Source: Tidjanibacter sp. (lineage in GTDB: Bacteria; Bacteroidota; Bacteroidia; Bacteroidales; Rikenellaceae). From it: a stretch of 8,115 bases of DNA. Below the pieces are notes generated by a model. That model worked only from the letters and a program-made list of their open reading frames with translations, was not told the origin of the DNA and ran no database searches. The DNA lies in NCBI GenBank assembly GCA_017628675.1, contig JAGBYS010000113.1, forward strand, positions 1 to 8,115, given 5' to 3'. Shown piece after piece: positions 1 through 6,700 of this stretch. How positions within the stretch are numbered: position 1 is the first letter of the stretch; the number at the start of each line of letters is the position of its first letter. The position numbers and the translations under genes were made by a program.

Positions 1-63
1 AGCAAACTGCGGAGGGGATTTTCTTGTGCTCCTTGCAATCATCTCGCTCTCTGCGATTTTTCT

Positions 64-106
64 CTAAGGTCTAAAGTCTAAGGTCTAACTGACCTAAGAC
101 CTTAAG
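64..106. repeat. 7-base tandem repeat (CTAAGGT-type) followed by its inverted copy
   Basis: Three consecutive 7-base units are visible: CTAAGGT, CTAAAGT, CTAAGGT (64-84), followed by a partial CTAA. The sequence then turns into the complementary motif (ACCTAAG, ACCTTAAG; 92-106). TAAGGTCT at 79-86 and AGACCTTA at 97-104 form perfect 8-base arms around a 10-base loop. It lies between a possible plus-strand gene end and the minus-strand operon end. Function unknown; it may be a dispersed intergenic repeat or a weak hairpin at the end of a transcript. Confidence 0.65.
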
Positions 107-114
107 AACTAAAG

Positions 115-136
115 GGGCAAAAAGGGCAAAAAGGGC
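115..136. repeat. 9-base tandem repeat GGGCAAAAA
   Basis: Two full copies of GGGCAAAAA (115-123 and 124-132) and a third GGGC (133-136) run head to tail. This is a short low-complexity tandem repeat in non-coding DNA, the kind that varies in copy number between strains. No function can be assigned. Confidence 0.7.
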
Positions 137-160
137 TTATAGGCCCCATATATAATTATC

Positions 161-186
161 CACGGGTATTAAAAAAGATACCCGTG
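161..186. repeat. Perfect 9-base inverted repeat (CACGGGTAT / ATACCCGTG)
   Basis: The arms CACGGGTAT (161-169) and ATACCCGTG (178-186) are perfectly complementary around an A-rich 8-base loop. On the minus strand this hairpin lies about 70 bases downstream of the stop codon at 257-259, and the bases after it are A/U-rich but not a clean U-run. It may end or protect the 3' end of the operon transcript; a protein-binding site is also possible. It lacks the U-tract of a standard intrinsic terminator in either direction. Confidence 0.5.
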
Positions 187-256
187 AACAAAGGGAGAGT
201 GGTTAAAGGTTTTTGTTGCAGGAGAATCTTGAAAAGATAATTTTCAATTTTCAACT

Positions 257-1054
257 TTAATTGAGTAATGCCTTGCGTAGCAGGTCGTTATGGCTGCGTA
301 GTGCTTGGGCATTATGTCGCTCGGTGAGGATGCGGGCTCTCTCTTGGCCCACAAAGAAGGTTGTGCTGAGGCCGCCGCAGCCCACAATCCAGCCACTGAG
401 CCAATGGCCGGCCATCATCTCGCTCACACCAAAGGTCGCAAGTGCGCCATTGGCCACCAGTGACACCAGGGCGCTCCAGGGCTCGCCGGCGTAGAGTTGG
501 CCGAGGCCGGGCAGGAAGCTGAGCCAGTAGGCCACCTCGGGGTTGCGAAGTCGGGGTGTATTTTTGTATATTTCTGCAAGATCGGTGGTTAGTTTTTGCG
601 GGTCGGGCGTAGAGGCGGCGTGGCGGTTGGCGGCCTCTTGGGAGCGCTGCCAGTCGCCCTTCTCGCCTGCAGCAAGTGCCTCGACGAGCAGCAGCATAGG
701 CTCCTCGGGGTGGTCGGCGAGGTAGATGCGCCTCTCGTCCACGGCTCCGAGTGAGAGGTCGAAGTCGCCCGCCAGGTAGGCCACAAGTGAGCGTTCATAG
801 TAGTAGGCGGCCAGCTCCTCGCCGTCGAGTGCATAGGGGCGCACACGGGAGAGCTCACGCAGAGCCTCGCGGTAGAGCCCCTGTTGTTTGCGCACCTCGG
901 CCTTGGCCATCACCGCCTTGTTGTGTGCAGAGGGGGTGTCGGCCGCGTAGATTGTGCGCTCCAACTCGAGTGCCTCGAGGTCCTCGGGGGTCCCTTGTGC
1001 TTTAGTCGAAAAGGCTACGCAGAGGAATATGAATACTGTACATAACAGCCTCAT
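257..1054 (-). CDS. Exported TPR-like protein with PGLGQLYAG membrane region (paralogue of the upstream gene)
   Basis: 265 residues. Residues 1-20 (MRLL...STKAQ) form a signal peptide with cleavage likely after AQ. Residues 25-165 are helical and resemble degenerate tetratricopeptide repeats (EALREL, YYERSLVAYLAGDFDLSL, LLLVEALAAGEKGDWQRS). Residues 172-235 are hydrophobic: WLSFLPGLGQLYAG (177-190), then two membrane segments (about 193-210 and 218-236). The PGLGQ(I/L)YAG motif resembles the first turn of TM2/DUF5683-type membrane proteins of Bacteroidetes. The C-terminus (236-265) is charged and helical. Architecture and motif order match the gene at 1002-1865, so the two look like a tandem duplication that has diverged strongly. 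The ATG lies inside the 3' end of that gene, 53 bases before its stop, so translation is probably coupled. It is the last gene of the operon. A role in the cell envelope is inferred; the function is not known. Confidence 0.8.
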   Translation of the reverse strand: MRLLCTVFIFLCVAFSTKAQGTPEDLEALELERTIYAADTPSAHNKAVMAKAEVRKQQGLYREALRELSRVRPYALDGEELAAYYYERSLVAYLAGDFDLSLGAVDERRIYLADHPEEPMLLLVEALAAGEKGDWQRSQEAANRHAASTPDPQKLTTDLAEIYKNTPRLRNPEVAYWLSFLPGLGQLYAGEPWSALVSLVANGALATFGVSEMMAGHWLSGWIVGCGGLSTTFFVGQERARILTERHNAQALRSHNDLLRKALLN

Positions 1055-1865
1055 AGTTAATTTCCTGGAAGTTTTGATAGTATATCCTGACGGAGGCGAC
1101 GCTTCCGCAGATGTTGCCGATGTAGAGTAGTGAGCCTATGGTGCCATAGGTTATGGTGCGCCAATTCAGCGGCGTTTCGGCCTTGTGCCACGAGGTGGCC
1201 GTGAGGGTCGCAAAGGCACCCACGGCAAGGAACGATGCCACGCCCTCGCCCACATTGCCTGCGTATATCTGTCCGAGGCCGGGCACCACAGCCGAGGCTA
1301 TGCCTGCAACCCACGGCTTGAGGTTGCGGGGGCGGTGGGCAGCAATCTCGTCGAGCCTTAGTTGCTCCTCGGCAAAACTGAAGGTTTCGGTGTCGATCTC
1401 GCTGCGCCAATGGTGGTACTCCTCGATGTTGCCCTCCAGCAGTGCTATGCCGCCACGCTCAAAGGCCACAATCTCCCCATAGGGTTCCGAGGCGGGGGAG
1501 GCGGCGAAGCTGTCGAGGCTCTGCTTGGCGGCCGCAATGTCGCCCTCCTCGAGCAGACAGATAGTCCCAAAGAGCGCACTCTTGGGGTAGAATGAGGAGC
1601 CTTGACCGACACTCCGAAGAGTGGTGGCGGCCTCCGAGAAACGCTGATTGTGGTAGAGGGTCCACCCCTTTAGGTAGCGCATCGTATCGAGTGCGGCGGG
1701 GGTGTAGTCGTCGCTGAGTGAGTGGGTTAGCGTGAGTGCATCACGCATCATTCCGCCACCGAGGAGGTAATTGCCAAAGCGGAAATCCTCCAGAGCGTGG
1801 CGCTGGGCGCCCACCTCTGTGAGGGTGGCCAGGAGCAGTGCGATCAGGAGCAGAAACTTTCTCAT
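1002..1865 (-). CDS. Exported TPR-like protein with PGLGQIYAG membrane region
   Basis: 287 residues. Residues 1-20 (MRKFLLLIALLLATL...GA) are a signal peptide, with cleavage near AQ at 20-21. Residues 25-175 are helical with TPR-like periodicity (MRYLKGWTLYHNQRFSEAATTL, FGTICLLEEGDIAAAKQSL, RGGIALLEGNIEEY). From 185 on there are membrane segments: WVAGIASAVVPGLGQIYAG (185-203), a second at about 205-224 and a third at about 237-259. The PGLGQIYAG box is typical of small TM2/DUF5683-like envelope proteins. The start overlaps the previous gene's stop as ATGA (4 bases). The 3' end runs 53 bases into the next gene, its paralogue. A helical soluble domain tethered to the inner membrane is the simplest reading. 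It may hold or assist another envelope protein, but no substrate can be named. Confidence 0.82.
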   Translation of the reverse strand: MRKFLLLIALLLATLTEVGAQRHALEDFRFGNYLLGGGMMRDALTLTHSLSDDYTPAALDTMRYLKGWTLYHNQRFSEAATTLRSVGQGSSFYPKSALFGTICLLEEGDIAAAKQSLDSFAASPASEPYGEIVAFERGGIALLEGNIEEYHHWRSEIDTETFSFAEEQLRLDEIAAHRPRNLKPWVAGIASAVVPGLGQIYAGNVGEGVASFLAVGAFATLTATSWHKAETPLNWRTITYGTIGSLLYIGNICGSVASVRIYYQNFQEINYEAVMYSIHIPLRSLFD

Positions 1866-2290
1866 CGTCGGTAGCGTTTAGGGTCATCTACTATGAGTCC
1901 GCGCCTATCCTTAGGGGTGCTCACACGCCCTATTCGGGTGTTACGCAGTATGCGGTCGGGGGCCAGAAAGAGCGCCTCCAGGGCTCCATACTCTATGGTC
2001 AAGGCCTTGAAATAGTGTGTGTTGGAGTCGCTGTAGCCGCCAGGCGAGCAGACATCGGGCGCAACGAGGTTTTCCCACAGCCACAGTCCACCGCTTGTGA
2101 GGTGGTAGAGTGGCGAGAGGGACTCTCTGCCCGGCTCCAGACCATAGGGCACATCGGGGTCGTCGGCAGGGGTCTCAAAGTGCGCCTCGCGCAGCAGCTC
2201 CAGGTCGCTCCGCTGGGCTGTGGCCACACCACACCATCCCACCATAAGCAGGAGAACGAGTAGCGGTATGCGGAGCTGTGAGAGGTGCAT
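1862..2290 (-). CDS. Secreted YidD-like small protein (degenerate membrane-insertion efficiency factor family)
   Basis: 142 residues. Residues 1-26 are a signal peptide (LLVLLLMVGWCGVATAQ). The region 58-117 resembles the YidD family, whose members have a YQ..ISP start, a C-R-F-x-P-[ST]-C-S-x-Y box, a conserved A..xxG helix and a final R(L/M)(L/M)RC box. Here I see SPLYHL (59-64), Cys81 in DVCSPGGYSDSN, then HYFKALTIEYGALEALFL (92-109) and DRILRN (112-117). The second Cys of the CS box and the Cys after the final Arg are missing. Ordinary YidD proteins are about 70-85 residues, have no signal peptide and help YidC insert membrane proteins. Signal-peptide-bearing relatives occur in Bacteroidetes. 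Within the operon it overlaps the upstream stop by one base (TAATG) and the downstream start by four. Family assignment is moderately sure; activity is doubtful because the cysteines are lost. Confidence 0.7.
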   Translation of the reverse strand: MHLSQLRIPLLVLLLMVGWCGVATAQRSDLELLREAHFETPADDPDVPYGLEPGRESLSPLYHLTSGGLWLWENLVAPDVCSPGGYSDSNTHYFKALTIEYGALEALFLAPDRILRNTRIGRVSTPKDRRGLIVDDPKRYRR

Positions 2291-3003
2291 TATTTTCCCA
2301 CTAATTGGTTGAGGTTTACGCTCGTGCGCTTGGCACCGGCGGGAATCTGGTAGTCGAACATAGGTGAGTCGGCCCTGCTTCCGGTCATCAGGTTTGTGTA
2401 GGTGCTCAGGCGCACAACCGAGTCACGGGGCGAGCTATACTCCACCTCCGTGATGCGCATAGGCATCGAGATGCGCTCGTGTTTGTAGGCCGAGAAATAG
2501 ACCTTGCGCAGGGGGAGGTATTTGCTGTCGTAGTAGATCATACAGATGGGCAGGTGGTTCTGGAAGACGAGTTCCACCTGTGAGATGTTGGTGTGGCTCT
2601 TGGGGGTGAAGGTCTTGATGGTAAGACCATCCTCATAGCGCACATCGCTCTGAGTGAAGCCATAGACGGGCAGGCCCATATCGCCGTAGGAGCCCCACGC
2701 AAAGACTGCAACCATATCCTTGCCCGAGGCAAGTTCCTTGTCGCTCACCATTGCAACCTCGTTTTTGGCGGGGTCGTAGATGCGCATTTCGCCAATGGAG
2801 TTGGCGAGCGAAATAAGGTGCACCGGACGATGTTGTTCGGAGATGAGTCTACCGTCCTCTGTGAGGTAGATGCTTCGTTCGGTTGTCACCCTCTTTCCCT
2901 CGGCAACCTGCACGGTCTTCACATCGACCGAAACACGCTGTTGGGCATTCGCACTGAGGGTTGTGGCGAGCAGTAGGAGTGTAAGTAGGGGGATATGGCG
3001 CAT
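2290..3003 (-). CDS. Exported protein resembling the LolA lipoprotein-carrier fold
   Basis: 237 residues from the ATG at 3001-3003. The open frame continues upstream to 3129, but the stretch there is Arg/Pro-rich without a signal sequence and crosses the GC-rich hairpin, whereas this ATG gives a clean signal peptide (MRHIPLLTLLLLATTLSANA|QQ). The mature part looks all-beta: SVDVKTVQVAEGKRVTTERSI (25-45), a strand ending GEMRIYDPAKNEVAMVSDKEL (71-91), EDGLTIKTFTPK (124-135), ISQVELVF (140-147), MPMRITEVEYSS (180-191) and a final FDYQIPAGAKRTSV (216-229). This order (GK.T..G, a 'Yd..' strand, late F.(Y/F).(V/I)P.GA) resembles LolA/LolB-like periplasmic carriers, which shuttle lipoproteins or lipids to the outer membrane. 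It is the first gene of the operon, and its TAA overlaps the next ATG. No catalytic residues are visible. The LolA-like call rests on pattern resemblance only. Confidence 0.75.
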   Translation of the reverse strand: MRHIPLLTLLLLATTLSANAQQRVSVDVKTVQVAEGKRVTTERSIYLTEDGRLISEQHRPVHLISLANSIGEMRIYDPAKNEVAMVSDKELASGKDMVAVFAWGSYGDMGLPVYGFTQSDVRYEDGLTIKTFTPKSHTNISQVELVFQNHLPICMIYYDSKYLPLRKVYFSAYKHERISMPMRITEVEYSSPRDSVVRLSTYTNLMTGSRADSPMFDYQIPAGAKRTSVNLNQLVGK

Positions 3004-3050
3004 AGTCTTTACTATATTATTATATATATGGTATGGCGGAGGAAAGAAAC

Positions 3051-3077
3051 GGGGCGCTGGGCCTCTGCCCGCGCCCC
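3051..3077 (-). terminator. GC-rich hairpin downstream of the TM2 gene (terminator or attenuator)
   Basis: GGGGCGC (3051-3057) pairs with GCGCCCC (3071-3077). Inside, after one bulged base, GGGC (3059-3062) pairs with GCCC (3067-3070) around a 4-base CTCT loop. On the minus strand the hairpin starts 33 bases after the TM2 gene stop and is followed by a T-rich but interrupted run (GTTTCTTTCC), as expected for an intrinsic terminator of modest strength. No TAnnTTTG promoter match was found between it and the next gene's ATG at 3003, so read-through into the operon is possible. Confidence 0.7.
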
Positions 3078-3110
3078 GTAGATGTGATGTATCCTTCTGA
3101 AAGGTGTGGT

Positions 3111-3527
3111 TTAGAAGATGTCTGCCCACATCAGGATACGCTCGTTGTTGAGGAACTTGCCGTCAATGGTATTGTCCAGCGCGCCCACAAGCAGCAGTAC
3201 GGAGTCGATTACATAAACAACGCCAAAGCCACCACCGGTCAGCAGGTAGGGAAGTACCATCCAGGGAGCAGTGCCAAGGTAGTAGCGGTGAACACCACAC
3301 CAGCCAAGGAACCACGAAAGAAGGGTAGCAACAACGGGGTTCTTGCCAGCCGAAACATAAGCAGCAGCTGCGGGAGCAGCAGCCAGGTCGGTGTCAGCCA
3401 TTACAACCATCTCAACCGAGTTCTCAACCAAGTTGTCAATTGCAGCGTCGTTGGCTACATAATTGTTGGCCGAAGCCGAGCAGATTGCAAAAAGGGCAAC
3501 TGCCAAGGTGAGCAAAAGTTTTTTCAT
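3111..3527 (-). CDS. TM2-domain membrane protein with signal peptide
   Basis: 138 residues. Residues 1-20 (MKKLLLTLAVALFAICSASA) are a signal peptide. Residues 21-60 are a short polar and Ala-rich exported linker. Residues 62-117 are a TM2 domain: KNPVVATLLSWFLGWCGVHRYYLG (62-85) with the hallmark G.(G/F)xHR(F/Y)YLG turn, then a second hydrophobic segment ending VIDSVLLLVGAL (106-117) with the conserved Asp. TM2 proteins are small two-helix membrane proteins of largely unknown function, widespread in Bacteroidetes. The signal peptide places the linker in the periplasm. The start is chosen for the signal peptide and the A/T-rich leader. It has its own putative promoter and terminator, yet sits 107 bases ahead of an operon encoding two other PGLGQIYAG proteins, so a shared process is plausible. 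Confidence 0.88.
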   Translation of the reverse strand: MKKLLLTLAVALFAICSASANNYVANDAAIDNLVENSVEMVVMADTDLAAAPAAAAYVSAGKNPVVATLLSWFLGWCGVHRYYLGTAPWMVLPYLLTGGGFGVVYVIDSVLLLVGALDNTIDGKFLNNERILMWADIF

Positions 3528-3584
3528 AGCATTAAATTTTTAGTTAATAGAATGTGTGTTCTTACTCTCTGTGTCTGAGCGTAA

Positions 3585-3603
3585 AGAGGGGTAGGGCCCC
3601 TCT
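3585..3603 (-). promoter_or_regulatory. 5'-leader stem-loop of the TM2 mRNA
   Basis: AGAGGGG (3585-3591) and CCCCTCT (3597-3603) form a perfect 7-base stem with a 5-base loop. If the -7 box at 3613-3620 is used, transcription starts only a few bases upstream, so this stem would sit at the very 5' end of the transcript. 5'-terminal stems are known to slow RNase attack on mRNAs in other bacteria. The stem itself is seen in the sequence; its role is inferred. It is about 57 bases from the start codon, too far to block translation initiation. Confidence 0.5.
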
Positions 3604-3612
3604 ACTGACATA

Positions 3613-3629
3613 CAAAAATAACAAAAATA
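3613..3629 (-). promoter_or_regulatory. Candidate promoter -7 boxes for the TM2 gene (two overlapping-phase copies)
   Basis: Read on the minus strand, TATTTTTG occurs at 3613-3620 and again at 3622-3629, both fitting the Bacteroidetes -7 consensus TAnnTTTG. No clear TTG/TTTG -33 element lies 19-21 bases upstream of either, so the promoter is supported by the -7 box only. The second copy lies wholly inside the inverted repeat at 3617-3638, and the first overlaps its edge. Expected 5' leader is about 80 bases. Confidence 0.5.
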
Positions 3630-3638
3630 TTTGTTATT
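3617..3638. repeat. 9-base inverted repeat overlapping the TM2 promoter
   Basis: AATAACAAA (3617-3625) and TTTGTTATT (3630-3638) are perfectly complementary around the 4-base centre AATA. The symmetry overlaps both candidate -7 boxes, so it could be an operator for a dimeric regulator. It could also be chance symmetry in very A/T-rich DNA. Confidence 0.5.
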
Positions 3639-3686
3639 ATACCTTTTTGCTCCGATTTTTTTACTCGCCTTAGGACTCGCAAAAAT

Positions 3687-3724
3687 AAAACACCCCCGCC
3701 GAGGTTTGCTGGCGGGGGTGTTTT
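3687..3724 (-). terminator. Strong intrinsic terminator of the WG-repeat gene
   Basis: A perfect 14-base stem (AAAACACCCCCGCC at 3687-3700 with GGCGGGGGTGTTTT at 3711-3724) surrounds a 10-base loop. In the minus direction it begins 16 bases after the TAG stop and runs into a T-rich tail (TTTTATTTTTG), the standard form of a Rho-independent terminator. It insulates the TM2 gene downstream from this large transcript. The other strand also has a T-run (GTGTTTTGG), but no gene reads into it from that side. Confidence 0.92.
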
Positions 3725-3740
3725 GGTTTAGAGTTGGGTG

Positions 3741-6700
3741 CTACTTGGTAGCAACGAACTCCTGGCCATCGGGCATACGGAAGGTGATGCTCTTGACGGT
3801 CAGTGCGTCGTTCTCAACCGCGAGAGTGGGGGTCTTGGTGAGGCCCTCCCAGAGCGACTTGAAGTCGCGAGCCACATTCAGAGGTACATTCAGGGTGAAC
3901 TCACCATAGGTCAGGTCGCTCACCTTGAAGCACTCGCTCTCGGCGTCGTAGGCACCCAGCTTAAGGCGCAAAACTACGCTCTTGCCACGCAGCTTCACAT
4001 ACTCTGCCTCGGCCTCCTCCATAAGCTGCTCCCTAAGGGCAGCGATGGTCTCCTCGTTCACTCTCGACTCATACTGTGCCACGGTCTCAAACTCGTCCTT
4101 AGTCTTGAACTCCTCGAGCTTGGGAGCGATATACTCGCCTGCATAGTTGGAGAACTTCTGGTAGTAGAGATAGTCTTTGCAGTGGTCTGCAGCCTCCTCG
4201 GCGGTGTAGAGCAGGGGCACAACCTCACTACCGATGCGGTTGATGTAGCCACACTTGCCACCGATAGATACGAGTGCAACCTCGTTCTCGAACTCGCCGA
4301 TGGTGTCATACTTGGGAGCGGTGATGCCACGGCCCTCCTTGTCGATGAGGCCATACTTGCCCTCGAGTTTCACCAGAGCCACGCCACCAACGATCTCGCC
4401 AATCTCGTCATAGACGGGGGCCAGAATCTCGTTGTACTTGTTGTCCATAAAGCCCCACTTGCCTGCATATTTAATCTTGGCGATGCCGTCAACCATCTCG
4501 CCAATCTCGGAGTACTTCAGTGCGGTAACATTGCCACCCTCCACATCAATGAAGCCCCACTTGCCATCTTTCGACACCTTTGCAACGCCCATATTGAAGT
4601 CGCTCACGGAGTCGTAGGTGGCGGGGATAACCTCGCGGTACTTGGTGTTGATGAAGCCGGTCTTGCCGTTGGCCTTCACGCGTGCCAGACCCTCGGTGGT
4701 GAACTCGCCAACCTCCTCATATTTGGGAGCGACAACCTCGTTGCCCGAGCGATCTGCCCAGCCAAACTTGCCATCCTTCTCGATCTTTGCAAGGCCTGCT
4801 GCATCCCAGCCGCCTACCGAGTCGTAGATGACGGGCACAACCTCCACGCCGCTGAGGTTGACATAACCCTGCTTGCCGTTGGCGGTAGCTTTTGCAAGAC
4901 CCTCGGCATCGGCCTGGCCAACAGAGTCGTAGATCTTATCGTTGATCATCTGGCCATTCACGCCAATCCAGAAGTACTTGCCATTCAGAAGTACCATTGC
5001 GGTGCTCTGCGAGAAGCCCCATACCTTGTCGTAGATGGCGGCGATACGCATAGTGCCTGCGATGTCGCAGAAGCCCCACTTGCCCTCCACCTCGATGGGT
5101 GCAAAGCCCTCGTTGAAGGTGAGCGAACCAACATATTTGGGAATTACGGTAACGGTGCCCTGGGGGTCAATCTTGAACCAGGTGTCGCCGCTGAGTACCA
5201 TTGCAAAGCCGTCGGGGTTGAAGGGTTTAGCCTCGCTGTAGGTCACGGGGATAATCTCTTTGCCCTCGCGGTTGATCCAGCCCCATTTGCCCTCGCGCGA
5301 AACCATTGCAAGGCCGTTGGCGTCGAAGTCCTCGGCGCTCTCGAAGCCGATGGGGATAATCTCCTTGCCCGAGCGGTCTACCCAGCCGTAGAGTCCCTCC
5401 TTCTTCACCAGAGCCAGACCCTTCGAGAAGTTGTTCACATCGTCGTAGATGATGGGGATGATGACCTTGCCGTTGGCAGCAATCCAGCCATACTTGCCGT
5501 TGAGGCATACCCAAGCCAGACCCTCCGAGAAGTTGCCTGCGTCGTTGTATTTAGCCTTGATGAGCTCCTTGCCGTTGAGGCCCACGAAGCCCCACTTGCC
5601 ACCCGAGTATGCGCCCTCGCTCCAAGTACCCTTGGTGCTCACACGGGCCATATTCTCCGCAAACTTGTCAGCATAGTCGTAGCTGATTCTCACCACAGCC
5701 TTACCTTTGGCGTTGTAGTAGCCCCACTTGCCGCCCGAGTAGTTACCCTCGGCGTCGTAGGTACCCTTCACACCAACCCTTACCAGACCGTTTACGAAGT
5801 CCTCGGCGTAGTCGTTCTTGGCGGGGATGACCTTCTTACCCTCGGCATTGATGAAGCCATATTTGCCCTTGGCGTCGCGGAACTTTGCAAGACCCTCGGC
5901 CGAGAAGTCCCAGATGGCCTGGTTGTTCACCTTGAGGATCTCTTTGCCCTTGAGGTTCACCCAGCCCCACTTGTTCTCGCCAAGCGATGCCATTGCGATG
6001 CCGCTCTCGTTGAAGTCGCCCAGAACGGTGTATTTGATGGGGACAATCTTCTTGCCCTCGGTGTTGAGCATACCATAGAGGCCCTCCTGCTTAACCCACA
6101 CGAGGCCCAGGTTGGTCCACTCGCCCACCTCGCTGTAGACGATGGGGGAGATGAGGTCGCCCTCGCGGTTGATCCAGCTCATCAGCTCGCCCTTGGCAAC
6201 CTTGGCCAGACCGTTGGGCTCCCAAGCCCAAAGTGCGGTGTACTCAACCTTGGTGATGCGTTTGCCGGTGATGTCGATCCAGCCGTAGAGGCCATCCTTG
6301 CAGATCCAGTTCAGACCATCCTCGGTCCACTCGCCAACGGCGCTGTTAACAACGGGCACAATCTCGCGACCACCACGATCTACCCAGCCGATGAACTCGC
6401 CCACGGTGACGGTGGCAAGACCATTCTGTGCGTAGCTCGAGAAGGAGTCGTATTTGATGGGGGTAACCTCTTTGCCCTGAGCGTTGATGATGCCCCACTT
6501 GCCCTCGATCGAAACCTTTGCGAAGCCGCCCTCGAAAGCGCCGATGGAGCTGTACTTCACGGGAGCGATGATGGCGCCAAGGTTGTTGACGATACCATAC
6601 TTGCCCTCGTTGAGCACCTGTGCGGTGCCGTTGTCGGCGAAGGTGCCGATCTCGTCATAGGCGGCCTTGAGAACCTCCTTGCCGGCCTTGTTGATAAGGC

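Larger units (their letters stand above)
1..256. other. Repeat-rich intergenic stretch at the left edge
   Basis: No complete gene is visible here. On the plus strand a reading frame open from base 2 ends at TAA (65-67) and would give a hydrophobic C-terminus containing GDFLVLLAIISLSAIFL. It could be the 3' end of a gene lying mostly outside the window, but 21 codons are too few to decide, and a second frame stays open to the TAA at 79-81. The rest is short tandem and inverted repeats (listed separately) and the A/T-rich 3' flank of the minus-strand gene ending at 257. A small inverted repeat at 229-247 (TTGAAAA, 5-base loop, TTTTCAA) lies about 10 bases past that gene's stop codon and could form a weak mRNA 3'-end hairpin. 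Confidence 0.4.

Noticed and set aside
1838..2263. Plus-strand frame opposite the YidD-like and TPR genes
   Set aside because: It is antisense to genes with signal peptides, clean overlapping junctions and family motifs, and its product has no recognisable features.
3004..3129. Upstream extension of the LolA-like gene by 42 codons
   Set aside because: It would overlap the TM2 gene's 3' end and the GC-rich hairpin and would bury the signal peptide that begins at 3003.
3524..3532. A two-codon upstream frame (ATG CTA TGA) whose stop overlaps the TM2 start codon
   Set aside because: It is so short that it is likely to occur by chance, and nothing else supports translational coupling there.
2593..3578. 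Plus-strand frames opposite the LolA-like and TM2 genes (2593-2976, 2870-3100, 3033-3578)
   Set aside because: They are antisense to better-supported genes and run through the terminator and the promoter region.
3680..3687. A third TATTTTTG box on the minus strand
   Set aside because: It is the T-rich tail of the WG gene terminator, and it is farther from the TM2 start than the two boxes at 3613-3629; no -33 element was seen.
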